Part shown: in pieces, positions 31,644 through 38,843 of the stretch
How positions within the stretch are numbered: position 1 is the first letter of the stretch
Layout: the number at the start of each line of letters is the position of its first letter
From: Mesorhizobium loti
GTDB taxonomy: Bacteria; Pseudomonadota; Alphaproteobacteria; Rhizobiales; Rhizobiaceae
Direction of reading: 5' to 3'
Length of the DNA stretch: 64,000 nucleotides
NCBI GenBank assembly: GCA_002356515.1
Contig: AP017605.1
Location: 7,177,020 to 7,241,019, forward strand
Made by a program: the position numbers and the translations under genes
Notes under the pieces: model-generated
Databases searched by the model: none
Told to the model about the DNA's origin: nothing
What the model saw: only the letters and a program-made list of their open reading frames with translations

Positions 31644-32757
31644 CATCGCAGCCACGGCTCCCGCCATCGTTGGTCGTTCGCTCTGGGGCGATGCTTGGGC
31701 GCGCCTCAAGGCCAACCGCGCCGCCATGTTGAGCCTCTACTACCTCGCCTTTATATCAGTCATCAGCGTGTTCGGGCCCTGGTTCGTGCCGCACCAGTAC
31801 ACGACCATCTATGCCGACTATGTGCGCATGCCGCCAAGCCTGTCGGCCTATCCCAAGCCCGACATGATCGAAACGGCGCTCACCGAAGCGATCAAGCGCA
31901 TGCGGGTCGACATCAAGGAGTGGCATCAGGAGGGCAGTCAGGTCTTCGTCACCGTCAAGTCGACCAAGCCGATCGATGACCGCAACATCCGCTACCTCGA
32001 CCGGTCCGATGCCTTTGACGACACCAAGATCGAGAACAAATCGCCCGACGGTCTGGAAGTGACGATGAGCGCGTCGGTCAAGCAGCAATATTTCCTGTTC
32101 GGCACCGACAACACCGGCCGCGATCTTCTCTCACGCACGCTCATGGCCGGGCGCATCTCGCTGGCCATCGGCTTGCTTGCCGGCGTCGTGGCGGTGGTGA
32201 TTGGCGTGATCTATGGTGCTGCCGCCGGCTTTTCCGGCGGCAAGATCGACGAGGTGATGATGCGCATCGTCGATGTGCTCTATTCCTTGCCGTTCATCTT
32301 CTTCGTCATCATGCTGGTGGTGTTCTTCGGCCGCAACTTCGTGCTGATGTTCCTGGCCGTGGGTGCGGTGCTGTGGCTCGACATGGCGCGCATCGTGCGC
32401 GGGCAGGCGCTGTCGATCCGCCGCCAGGAATATGTCCAGGCGGCGGAGGCCATGGGCGTCGGCCAGCGCGGCATCCTGCTGCGCCACGTCATCCCCAATC
32501 TGCTCGGCCCGGTGGTGATCTACATGACGCTGCTGGTACCGCAGGTCATCATCCTGGAGAGTTTCCTGTCATTCCTTGGCCTCGGCGTGCAGGAGCCGAT
32601 GACCAGCTGGGGCGTGCTGATTTCGGTCGGCGCCAAGAACATCGGCACCGCCAACTGGCTGCTTCTGTTCCCCGCCTTCTTCCTCGTCTCGACGCTGTTC
32701 GCGCTCAATTTCGTCGGCGACGGCCTGCGCGACGCACTTGACCCAAGGGATCGATAA
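31636..32757 (+). CDS. oppC: Oligopeptide ABC transporter, permease OppC with enlarged periplasmic loop
   Basis: The 373-residue protein is the second permease subunit. After TM1 (residues about 28-50) it has an extra polar stretch of roughly 80 residues (about 70-150) before the conserved FGTDNTGRDLLSR motif at 155-167. In E. coli OppC (302 aa) that motif comes much earlier. The rest carries five more helices and the coupling loop QAAEAMGVGQRGILLRHVIP. The insertion could form a small periplasmic domain that contacts OppA. It overlaps oppB and precedes oppDF by 2 bp. Confidence 0.93.
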   Translation: MTDIAATAPAIVGRSLWGDAWARLKANRAAMLSLYYLAFISVISVFGPWFVPHQYTTIYADYVRMPPSLSAYPKPDMIETALTEAIKRMRVDIKEWHQEGSQVFVTVKSTKPIDDRNIRYLDRSDAFDDTKIENKSPDGLEVTMSASVKQQYFLFGTDNTGRDLLSRTLMAGRISLAIGLLAGVVAVVIGVIYGAAAGFSGGKIDEVMMRIVDVLYSLPFIFFVIMLVVFFGRNFVLMFLAVGAVLWLDMARIVRGQALSIRRQEYVQAAEAMGVGQRGILLRHVIPNLLGPVVIYMTLLVPQVIILESFLSFLGLGVQEPMTSWGVLISVGAKNIGTANWLLLFPAFFLVSTLFALNFVGDGLRDALDPRDR

Positions 32758-32759
32758 AG

Positions 32760-34394
32760 ATGGGGATCGCTGACATGGCCACTCCCGAAACGATCCTCAG
32801 CGTCAAGGACCTGCGCGTCCGCTTCCGCACGCTCGACGGCGCCGTGGAAGCGGTGAAGGGCATCAACATCCACGTCAATGCGGGCGAGACCGTTGCCGTG
32901 GTCGGCGAGTCCGGCTCCGGCAAGAGCCAGACGATGATGGCGGCGATGAGCCTGCTGGCCTCGAACGGTGAGGCGACGGGCCATGTCGACTATCGCGGCC
33001 GCAACCTTCTGACGCTGAGCAAATCCGACCTGAACAAGGTCCGCGGCGCCAAGATCAGCATGATCTTCCAGGAGCCGATGACCTCGCTCGATCCGCTCTA
33101 TTCGATCGGCAACCAGCTGATCGAACCGATCCGCCGGCATCGCGGCCTGAATGCCGCCGAGGCACGCGAGGAGGCGCTCAAGCTCTTGCGGCTCGTGCAT
33201 ATTCCCGATCCTGAGCGGCGGATGAAATCCTATCCACACGAAATGTCGGGTGGCCAGCGCCAGCGCGTGATGATCGCCATGGCGCTCGCCAACGATCCCG
33301 ACATACTGATCGCCGACGAACCGACGACGGCACTCGACGTCACCATCCAGGCGCAGATCCTGATGCTGCTGGCCGAACTGCAGCGCAAGCTCGGCATGGC
33401 GATTGTTTTCATCACCCATGATCTCGGCATAGTCCGGCGCTTCGCCGACCGCGTCTATGTCATGCGCCAGGGCGAGGTCGTCGAGGAGGGCGACGCGGAA
33501 GCCATCTTCGTCAACCCGCAGCACGCCTACACCAAGATGCTGCTGGCGGCCGAGCCGACAGGCACCAAGGCGCCGCCGCCGGCCAATGCGCCCGTGGTGC
33601 TCGAAGGCAGGAATGTCGAAGTTACATTCAAGATTGGCGGTGGCTTCCTTGCCGGCGAGCCGCTGATGCTGCATGCTGTCGATGACATTTCGATCCGGCT
33701 GCAGCGCAACCAGACCATCGGCATTGTCGGCGAATCCGGCTCGGGCAAATCCACGCTCGGCCGTGCTCTGCTGCGGCTGCTGCCCAGCGATGGCTTGATC
33801 CGTTTCGGCGATCGCGACATTTCCACCGCCGACCGGCAGCAGATGCGGCCGCTGCGGCGCCAGATGCAACTTGTCTTCCAGGATCCGTTCGGCTCGTTGT
33901 CGCCACGCATGACGGTCGGTCAGGTCATCACCGAAGGTCTCCTGGTGCATGAGCCGAACCTGTCGCACAAGCAGCGCGATCAGCGCGCGGTCGAGGCCTT
34001 GCTTGAGGTCGGCCTCGATCCCAATGCCCGCAACCGTTACCCGCATGAATTCTCCGGTGGCCAGCGGCAACGCATCGCCATTGCCCGCGCCATGATCCTG
34101 AAGCCCAAAATGGTGGTGCTGGACGAGCCGACCTCGGCGCTCGACCGTTCGGTGCAGAAACAGATCGTCGAACTGCTGCGCAAGCTGCAGGCCGACCATG
34201 AACTGTCCTACCTCTTCATCAGTCACGACCTGTCGGTCGTGCGCGCCATGGCCGACTACATCATCGTCATGAAGCAGGGCAAGATCGTCGAACAGGGGCC
34301 GACCGAGGCGATCTTCAGCAATCCGCAGCACGTTTACACGCAGACGCTGATGGCCGCAGCGATCGATGTGACGCGGTTCCGGCTGAGCGCCTGA
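32760..34394 (+). CDS. oppDF: Oligopeptide ABC transporter, fused ATPase OppD-OppF
   Basis: One 544-residue polypeptide carries both nucleotide-binding domains that are separate in E. coli. Domain 1 has Walker [11 protein letters not shown] (49-58) and MSGGQRQR; domain 2 has Walker [11 protein letters not shown] (324-333) and FSGGQRQR, each followed by a DEPT Walker B. It energises OppBC. An in-frame ATG five codons in (MATPETILS) is an alternative start. It closes the opp operon; no strong terminator is visible before the convergent lipoprotein gene 39 bp away. Confidence 0.93.
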   Translation: MGIADMATPETILSVKDLRVRFRTLDGAVEAVKGINIHVNAGETVAVVGESGSGKSQTMMAAMSLLASNGEATGHVDYRGRNLLTLSKSDLNKVRGAKISMIFQEPMTSLDPLYSIGNQLIEPIRRHRGLNAAEAREEALKLLRLVHIPDPERRMKSYPHEMSGGQRQRVMIAMALANDPDILIADEPTTALDVTIQAQILMLLAELQRKLGMAIVFITHDLGIVRRFADRVYVMRQGEVVEEGDAEAIFVNPQHAYTKMLLAAEPTGTKAPPPANAPVVLEGRNVEVTFKIGGGFLAGEPLMLHAVDDISIRLQRNQTIGIVGESGSGKSTLGRALLRLLPSDGLIRFGDRDISTADRQQMRPLRRQMQLVFQDPFGSLSPRMTVGQVITEGLLVHEPNLSHKQRDQRAVEALLEVGLDPNARNRYPHEFSGGQRQRIAIARAMILKPKMVVLDEPTSALDRSVQKQIVELLRKLQADHELSYLFISHDLSVVRAMADYIIVMKQGKIVEQGPTEAIFSNPQHVYTQTLMAAAIDVTRFRLSA

Positions 34395-34433
34395 GACGTC
34401 ATATCAGGTAAGGCAATCATCGTGACTGTTCGC

Positions 34434-34778
34434 TTAGCCCGCTGACCTCGGGCACTTGCGCGCTCGCGCAGCCGCAATGGCATCCTGCTGCTGTTTCAGC
34501 CGCTCGATCCTGGCTGTTTCGCGGTTGGCCACCGCGGTTTTCACACGCGAGCCACCAAGCAGCCACCGCGGAACACTGGTGTTGGCGACCTTGCCGCGCG
34601 TGATCGCGGTTTGCGAGATTTCGCCGGCGTTTTGACCCAGCGCGCTGTTGAGCTCGGTACAGCTCATGCTGTCGTACTTCGCCGGATCGGCCGTCCTGCC
34701 GATCGACGAGCAGCCGGTAACCAGAAACAGCGCTATGACAAGAGCGGGTGCCGAGGCTGTCGTTGAAATTAAATTCAT
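34434..34778 (-). CDS. Small putative outer-membrane lipoprotein
   Basis: The 114-residue product begins with a lipoprotein signal peptide (MNLISTTASAPALVIALFLV) and a lipobox ending in Cys23 (LVTGC). The mature part has two cysteines, SMSCTELNSALGQNAGEIS and an Arg/Gln-rich helix near the C-terminus. Similar small rhizobial lipoproteins have no known function. Longer in-frame starts would place the signal sequence internally, so ATG 34778 is chosen. It is convergent with oppDF. Confidence 0.65.
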   Translation of the reverse strand: MNLISTTASAPALVIALFLVTGCSSIGRTADPAKYDSMSCTELNSALGQNAGEISQTAITRGKVANTSVPRWLLGGSRVKTAVANRETARIERLKQQQDAIAAARARKCPRSAG

Positions 34779-35095
34779 GTCCACATCCGGCTCGCCAGTT
34801 TCACCGGCTTCATCATATCCACCGAACCATCTGGAGCCGACGATTATTTCGTCAACGATGCGCTCGCGACGGAACCTGTGGCCGCCTGAACACAAGGTTT
34901 CCAGCCTATATGGGAACGTTCTCGGCCACTCGAAGTTGGTATCCGTCGAGTGTCTAAATGCAATCACTGGAAACGGAGAGAGTCGTCTCGGTTGATGCCG
35001 GGGCGGCTTTTCGTCACCTAGGGACGCACTTTCGGCGGCTTAAATTGGTTGTGGCAACCTGCCTCGTCCCGCGCCTTTTATCCAGTCTCGAATTC
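34779..35095. other. Intergenic region with an orphan EcfG-like promoter
   Basis: About 317 bp between two minus-strand genes. Plus-strand frames here run antisense into the next gene and have no family features, so I call no CDS. The stretch contains a GGAAC-N16-AGTT match on the plus strand at 34913-34937 (listed separately). Confidence 0.4.
34913..34937 (+). promoter_or_regulatory. Orphan EcfG-like promoter (GGAAC-N16-AGTT)
   Basis: GGAAC (34913-34917) and AGTT (34934-34937) are separated by 16 bp, matching the general-stress sigma pattern GGAAC-N16-17-CGTT except for one base. No convincing gene follows on the plus strand; a transcript from here would run antisense to the 35096-35524 gene. 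Confidence 0.35.
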
Positions 35096-35524
35096 TCATG
35101 CTGCTTCGGCGATGAATGCGGTGGGAGTGCAACCGCCGAGTACTGCTTGGACGATGTCGGTTGCATTTTCATCAACATGCGCCGTCACCAAGACGATCCC
35201 GTCGGCAACGCTCCGATCATCTGGCGTTGCCGGAGTGGTGATGAATGCGCCGAGAAACCCGCCGGCACAGACCGCACAAACCAGTGCTGTTGCCGGTAGT
35301 CCTGCGGGAATAGGACTGACGCCGCAAACGGCCATGGCGCTCAGGCAGGCCAATGCCGCACCGACCGTACCAAGGACGACACTCGGGGACCTCAGAACTG
35401 TGACTTCGTCCCGGTAGGGCCCGATAAAGGCAATCTGAACGCGAGGAACACCGACCGCCACCAACTCTCCAGCAACCCGGGCTGCTTCAGCATGGGAATC
35501 AAAAAGCTTGCTGATTGTCCGCAT
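35096..35524 (-). CDS. Hypothetical membrane protein with general-stress-protein-like N-terminus
   Basis: The 142-residue protein begins MRTISKLFDSHAEAARVAGE, a fold start seen in small YflT/general-stress 17M-like proteins. It continues with two Gly/Ala-rich hydrophobic segments (about 48-72 and 78-97) and a soluble C-terminal part (GIVLVTAHVDENATDIVQA). It starts 4 bp after the stop of the 75-residue gene, so the two are probably one operon read from the EcfG-like promoter at 35797-35821. No enzymatic motif is visible. Confidence 0.6.
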   Translation of the reverse strand: MRTISKLFDSHAEAARVAGELVAVGVPRVQIAFIGPYRDEVTVLRSPSVVLGTVGAALACLSAMAVCGVSPIPAGLPATALVCAVCAGGFLGAFITTPATPDDRSVADGIVLVTAHVDENATDIVQAVLGGCTPTAFIAEAA

Positions 35525-35528
35525 GGTC

Positions 35529-35756
35529 TCAGGGCGTTTTCTTGTCGAGCAACGTGTTGGTAACGAAGGACGCGGCGATTAAATCGTCATGGTCAATGCT
35601 GCCCCGTCCGTCCTCCATCATGGCCGCGACCCTTTGGAAGGTCTTCATTTCGCTCATGGTAATTCTGGCATGCTGCATTCTGGTCCTAAGGTCCGCTACG
35701 CGCGTTCCCAAGGCATCGGATCTTATGGCCTCAATGTTAGACATGGTGACGTTCAT
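35529..35756 (-). CDS. Small hypothetical protein, first gene of a stress-type operon
   Basis: The 75-residue product (MNVTMSNIEAIRSDALGTR...) is soluble, mostly helical by composition, with SEMKTFQRVAAMMEDGRGS in the centre; I do not recognise the family. An alternative start is ATG 35744 (MSNIEA). A GGAAC-N16-TGTT site lies about 40 bp upstream on the same strand. The downstream 142-residue gene is 4 bp away. Confidence 0.55.
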   Translation of the reverse strand: MNVTMSNIEAIRSDALGTRVADLRTRMQHARITMSEMKTFQRVAAMMEDGRGSIDHDDLIAASFVTNTLLDKKTP

Positions 35757-35796
35757 CCACTTCCGCTCATGTAATTATCTTCGGGTCCAGCAACCG

Positions 35797-35821
35797 AACA
35801 GGGCCGCAGCACAAACGTTCC
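35797..35821 (-). promoter_or_regulatory. EcfG-like promoter of the 35756-35096 operon
   Basis: Read on the minus strand, GGAAC (35821-35817), 16 bp, then TGTT (35800-35797). This differs from the EcfG consensus CGTT by one base. A start site about 8 nt further on would give a leader of roughly 30 nt before ATG 35756. Confidence 0.5.
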
Positions 35822-35899
35822 CGGGCTGGGCTTCGGTCTGGTGGATCCCAGACTTTAGTCTGGCCGCAAAATGCAATGGTCTTACCTATGGTGCTGTTC

Positions 35900-35924
35900 G
35901 GAACGGCCACTGTTCGTAGCCGTT
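35900..35924 (+). promoter_or_regulatory. EcfG (general stress sigma) promoter, exact consensus
   Basis: GGAAC (35900-35904), exactly 16 bp, then CGTT (35921-35924): a full match to the alphaproteobacterial EcfG consensus GGAAC-N16-17-CGTT. The expected start near 35932 leaves a leader of about 20 nt carrying AGGAGGAA before ATG 35951 of the 30-residue micro-protein. Confidence 0.7.
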
Positions 35925-35950
35925 GTCCACCGCACGTCAGGAGGAAGTTG

Positions 35951-36043
35951 ATGGACAAGAGTGTTGGCCAGGCGCGCTGGTTGCTCGCACTGATCTTCGC
36001 TGTGGCCATCACTTTCATGGCGATTGGAATGACCCATGGCTGA
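35951..36043 (+). CDS. 30-residue single-pass membrane micro-protein
   Basis: A 30-codon frame encodes MDKSVGQARW followed by one transmembrane helix (LLALIFAVAITFMAIGM) ending in THG. It has a near-perfect Shine-Dalgarno (AGGAGGA, about 6 bases before the ATG) and an exact EcfG-type promoter 27 bp upstream of the start. The combination of promoter, ribosome site and a clean membrane helix makes it unlikely to be chance. Function is unknown; small stress-induced membrane peptides of this kind are often missed in annotation. Confidence 0.65.
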   Translation: MDKSVGQARWLLALIFAVAITFMAIGMTHG

Positions 36044-36108
36044 CCATCGGAAAGATCGAGCACGAATGTTTTGCAGATCGGCGCAGCTACGTCCCTTCCT
36101 GCGCTGAT

Positions 36109-36146
36109 AGGGTTCGCTCGCCGCGCCCGTGTGGCGAGCGAACCCT
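36109..36146. terminator. Strong 14-bp hairpin between convergent small genes
   Basis: AGGGTTCGCTCGCC (36109-36122) and GGCGAGCGAACCCT (36133-36146) form a perfect 14-bp stem with a 10-base loop. It lies between the micro-protein gene (plus) and the His-rich gene (minus), 66 and 94 bp from their stops. No long T-run follows on either side; it probably acts as a shared terminator or 3'-end stabiliser. Confidence 0.55.
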
Positions 36147-36239
36147 AAATATCAATGGGTCGTTGACGTGTGAGTGCGGGCCCACTCCAAAAATCTTGCA
36201 GGCAGGCCCGGCTACAAAGAGCCGAGCCTTCGGCGTCGA

Positions 36240-36521
36240 TCAATAGCCGTTGTTTTCGATCACCACGGAGCGATGGTGATGGTGCCTGGAGACGGCGCCC
36301 GTGACGATGACGGTATCCGGCCGATGGTGCCGGCGGCCGTGATCGTAGAACGCGACGGTGCCGTGGTGACGATGATGCAGACGCTGGCCGTCCTCGTTGA
36401 TGATCTTGACGTTGCTGTGGTGACGATGGTGGGTCTTGATGATGACGTCGGTCTGGGCCGCCGAAGCGATAGCCGGCAATCCGACGGAAAGCGCCAAAGC
36501 GCATATGATCATTGATTTCAT
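36240..36521 (-). CDS. Secreted histidine-rich small protein
   Basis: The 93-residue precursor has a signal peptide (MKSMIICALALSVGLPAIASA, cleavage near residue 21). The mature part of about 72 residues contains 15 histidines in clusters THHRHH, LHHRHH, RRHH and RHHHHR. Such clusters usually bind Ni, Zn or Cu in the periplasm. GGAGA precedes ATG 36521 by about 7 bases, and a GGAAC-N16-AGTT site lies 40-64 bp upstream. Metal storage or buffering under stress is an inference; no enzyme motif is present. Confidence 0.7.
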   Translation of the reverse strand: MKSMIICALALSVGLPAIASAAQTDVIIKTHHRHHSNVKIINEDGQRLHHRHHGTVAFYDHGRRHHRPDTVIVTGAVSRHHHHRSVVIENNGY

Positions 36522-36560
36522 TGCAATTTCTCCACTATCTTGATTTGCCCTTCGCTGGAT

Positions 36561-36585
36561 AACTGCCGCTGGCCCCTTTGGTTCC
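36561..36585 (-). promoter_or_regulatory. EcfG-like promoter of the His-rich protein gene
   Basis: On the minus strand GGAAC (36585-36581), 16 bp, then AGTT (36564-36561), one base off the EcfG consensus. The predicted start gives a leader of about 30 nt before ATG 36521. Confidence 0.5.
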
Positions 36586-36645
36586 GGACTGTCCCAGGAC
36601 AGTCTCGGAGGCCTCCGGAAAGTCGAAGGACGGGCTATGGCTTCG

Positions 36646-36954
36646 CTAAGGCTGAGAAGGGGCAGCCTCTCGCTGACGGTACTTGCAAAGAACGAAGTGG
36701 CTCGATGCATCGGTCGTGCCCGCATCGGGGAACACGACGATCTGTGCCCAAAAATCGCAATATCGGGCTATCGTTTCCGGCACCTCTTTGGCGCTCATGC
36801 CGGAGATAGTGGCGACATCGCCGTCTCTACAGTTGGTCTTTCCGGACAGCTGGGCTGACGCCGCCACGATTTCGCATGACCGCTCGTTGTCCGCGTGGGA
36901 GGGAGCGCAATGGCAGGCAAGCGCAAATGCTGCTGTGAGAACCAGTTTTTCCAT
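36646..36954 (-). CDS. Small secreted hypothetical protein
   Basis: The 102-residue product starts MEKLVLTAAFALACHCAPSHADN, a signal peptide with probable cleavage after SHA. The mature chain has four cysteines (RSCEIV, TNCRDG, ARYCDF, VLCKY) that could make two disulfides in the periplasm. The family is not recognised. Longer in-frame starts only add residues before the signal peptide. No EcfG-like site is present upstream, unlike its neighbours. Confidence 0.55.
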   Translation of the reverse strand: MEKLVLTAAFALACHCAPSHADNERSCEIVAASAQLSGKTNCRDGDVATISGMSAKEVPETIARYCDFWAQIVVFPDAGTTDASSHFVLCKYRQREAAPSQP

Positions 36955-37056
36955 GGCGGCTCCAGCCATCACCGGCAGTCCCTCAGGAGAGAGCATGCGC
37001 CATCGCTAATATAAAGGCAATTCAACAGGCCCTTTGCTCGATCTTGCTCATGCGAT

Positions 37057-37081
37057 GGAACATTAGGTGAGTCTAATTGTT
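37057..37081 (+). promoter_or_regulatory. EcfG-like promoter upstream of the 24-residue micro-protein
   Basis: GGAAC (37057-37061), 16 bp, then TGTT (37078-37081), one base off the consensus. The start codon at 37189 would be about 100 nt from the predicted transcription start, a longer leader than for the other sites in this cluster. Confidence 0.45.
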
Positions 37082-37188
37082 CTGTCCTCACAGCCGACGC
37101 CATCGGCAGAAGATCAGCCGGGCAAACGCTGATCGGCTCGCTTTTCTCACCAGAGGCGCGAGCTTTTCCAGGCAACAGGAGAAGGATC

Positions 37189-37263
37189 ATGAACAATATA
37201 ATTTGGCTCGTTGGAGCGGTGGTCATCGTACTAGTGATATTGAGCTTCTTCGGCCTGCGATAA
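37189..37263 (+). CDS. 24-residue single-pass membrane micro-protein
   Basis: The frame encodes MNNIIWLVGAVVIVLVILSF followed by FGLR, which is almost entirely one transmembrane helix with a polar start and a terminal Arg. A strong AGGAGAAGG ribosome-binding site ends a few bases before ATG 37189. It lies 15 bp before the next small gene, so the two may be co-translated. Very short hydrophobic proteins of this type recur in rhizobia, usually unannotated or hypothetical; the function is unknown. Confidence 0.62.
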   Translation: MNNIIWLVGAVVIVLVILSFFGLR

Positions 37264-37277
37264 GCTCGACGTCCGAT

Positions 37278-37538
37278 ATGCCTATGGACCCCTCATCGGA
37301 AGATGACCAGCCCAAGCGGACACTGCGAAAGCGCCGCAGGCTATCAGCCGAAGGCCGAAACGATGGCAGGGAGTTCGTCGCCCCTTTTCCACCTGAAGAC
37401 AGGAGCTTCCGCGTCTGGTTCCTGTCCAATGAAACAGGCATCAGCGTCGACCAGGCCAGCGAACTTGTCGACAGGATCGATACGGATGGCGCGGCGTTGT
37501 TGAACGCCGCGCGACGGATGAAAATTCATGTGCAATGA
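37278..37538 (+). CDS. Small hypothetical protein, DUF3606-like C-terminus
   Basis: The 86-residue protein has a basic, charged N-terminal half (QPKRTLRKRRRLSAEGR) and a C-terminal RVWFLSNETGISVDQASEL segment resembling DUF3606-type small proteins. It starts 15 bp after the micro-protein stop and has a weak ribosome site, so translation is probably coupled to it. The assignment to DUF3606 is tentative. An upstream in-frame extension would overlap the micro-protein gene. Confidence 0.5.
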   Translation: MPMDPSSEDDQPKRTLRKRRRLSAEGRNDGREFVAPFPPEDRSFRVWFLSNETGISVDQASELVDRIDTDGAALLNAARRMKIHVQ

Positions 37539-37706
37539 CTGATAAACTGCAGCCGGTTACGTCGTCTGCGTTTTCAACAGCCCACTTTGCAGTGCGTTGG
37601 CGACAAAGGGAAGGGCTGCGCCAAGACGGCCGCTCATCTCGCCATATTTTCAAGTGTGATATCAGTTTAAGCGCCAAAGTCGGGATGCGCTAACACGTTG
37701 TTTTTC

Positions 37707-37783
37707 TGGTCGGAGTGGCAGGATTTGAACCTGCGACCCCCTCGTCCCGAACGAGGTGCGCTACCAGGCTGCGCTACACTCCG
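37707..37783 (-). tRNA. tRNA-Pro(CGG)
   Basis: A 77-nt cloverleaf on the minus strand. The acceptor stem CGGAGTG pairs with CACTCCG, the anticodon loop TTCGGGA has anticodon CGG, the T-arm holds GGTTCAAATCC, and the CCA end is encoded (37709-37707). The discriminator base is A. Confidence 0.97.
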
Positions 37784-37858
37784 TGACCAGTCGGCGGGCT
37801 TATAGCCGCCACACTTCATTCCTGCAAGCGGCAATGGCAGCACTTCTGTCGCATTTCA

Positions 37859-38743
37859 TCAGCTTTCGCCGCGCAGGCCGCTGACGCCCCAGTTAAATGC
37901 GCGCGCCCAGTCGGCAAAACTGTGCCAGCGGACTTCAGGGAATTGGCTGTGCAAGGCGGCGATGTCGACGTCGTAGCCGACTCGGTCGAACCATTCGAAC
38001 ATCAGCGCCGCGTCCTCGCTCTGCTGGCGGGCAGCAGCAATCGGGATCTCCTGATAGCGGATCGGGCGGCCGATGGCCTCGGACAGTATTCTTGCTTGCT
38101 CCTCGCCGGACAATTCATCCCCGGCAAAATCGAAACGCTTTCCGAACACCTGCTCCCGCCGTTCCGCGAGGGCGGCGACGAAGGCGCCGATATCCGCCAG
38201 CGAAACCAGTTGGAGGACGCGCTTCGGCGGCATGGCGAAGGCATGAGTGCCCTGGCTGAGCGCGCCAATCGACCACGGGGCGACGGCATTCTCCATGAAG
38301 GCGACCGGCGCGCTGATCGTGTAGGGGATGCCGAGCTGCCTGACATGCTGCTCGACCAGGTATTTGCTTTCGAAATGTGGAATGCCGGTCTTCTTGTCTG
38401 CATCGGCGACGGATGAATAGATCAGGTGTCCGATGCCGGCCGCCTTCGCCGCATCGGCGGCAAGGATTCCCTGGCGGGTTTCCTCCTCAAGGCCGGCCTC
38501 GTAGCTGTTGCCCATCAGGAACATGGTGTCGACGTCTTTCGCGGCCTTCACCACGGAGGCCGCATCGGCGAGATCGCCGGCAACGACCTCGGCGCCCGCC
38601 GCCGCCAGCTGCCGTGCGGCTTCGCTGTCCGGCTTGCGCGTCAGCGCCTTGACGCGATGGCCCCTGGACAACAGGGCACGCGCAACAGCGCCGCCTTGCT
38701 GACCCGTGGCGCCGGCCACAAGAATGCTTCGTTTGCTGGTCAT
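37859..38743 (-). CDS. NmrA/NAD(P)H-binding family protein
   Basis: The 294-residue protein has an N-terminal Rossmann motif SILVAGATGQQGGAVARALL and belongs to the NmrA-like atypical SDR group. FVAALAERREQVFGKRFDFAGDE-type sequence follows in the second half (only part quoted). Members act as redox sensors or NAD(P)H-dependent oxidoreductases. ATG 38743 has CGGAG upstream; a longer frame crosses into the divergent LysR gene. It shares a 100-bp promoter region with that LysR gene, a layout typical of a regulator and its target. Confidence 0.85.
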   Translation of the reverse strand: MTSKRSILVAGATGQQGGAVARALLSRGHRVKALTRKPDSEAARQLAAAGAEVVAGDLADAASVVKAAKDVDTMFLMGNSYEAGLEEETRQGILAADAAKAAGIGHLIYSSVADADKKTGIPHFESKYLVEQHVRQLGIPYTISAPVAFMENAVAPWSIGALSQGTHAFAMPPKRVLQLVSLADIGAFVAALAERREQVFGKRFDFAGDELSGEEQARILSEAIGRPIRYQEIPIAAARQQSEDAALMFEWFDRVGYDVDIAALHSQFPEVRWHSFADWARAFNWGVSGLRGES

Positions 38744-38775
38744 CTCATTGCTCCGTCTTGTTTTGTCTGGAGCAA

Positions 38776-38815
38776 AATTAGGCTCTGTCGCATTGATGCA
38801 TAATTGCCTATAATT
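38776..38815. promoter_or_regulatory. Divergent LysR / NmrA promoter region
   Basis: The 100-bp gap holds a perfect -10 TATAAT at 38809-38814 for the LysR gene. It also holds an imperfect inverted repeat (AATTAGGC at 38776-38783 against GCCTATAATT at 38806-38815) with a 22-bp spacer, which could be a LysR-type binding site. The -35 is not obvious. Confidence 0.4.
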
Positions 38816-38843
38816 GGAAAACTTTGTCCCAATCGTGAGCACA

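Noticed and set aside
32520..34331. Long antisense frame opposite oppC/oppDF
   Set aside because: Shadow of the ATPase coding sequence.
34958..35299. Plus-strand frame of 113 codons after the orphan EcfG-like site
   Set aside because: Antisense to the 142-aa gene, no ribosome-binding site, and Cys/Arg-rich composition typical of a shadow frame.
37539..37860. Genomic island attachment at tRNA-Pro
   Set aside because: No integrase and no repeat of the tRNA 3' end seen in the window.
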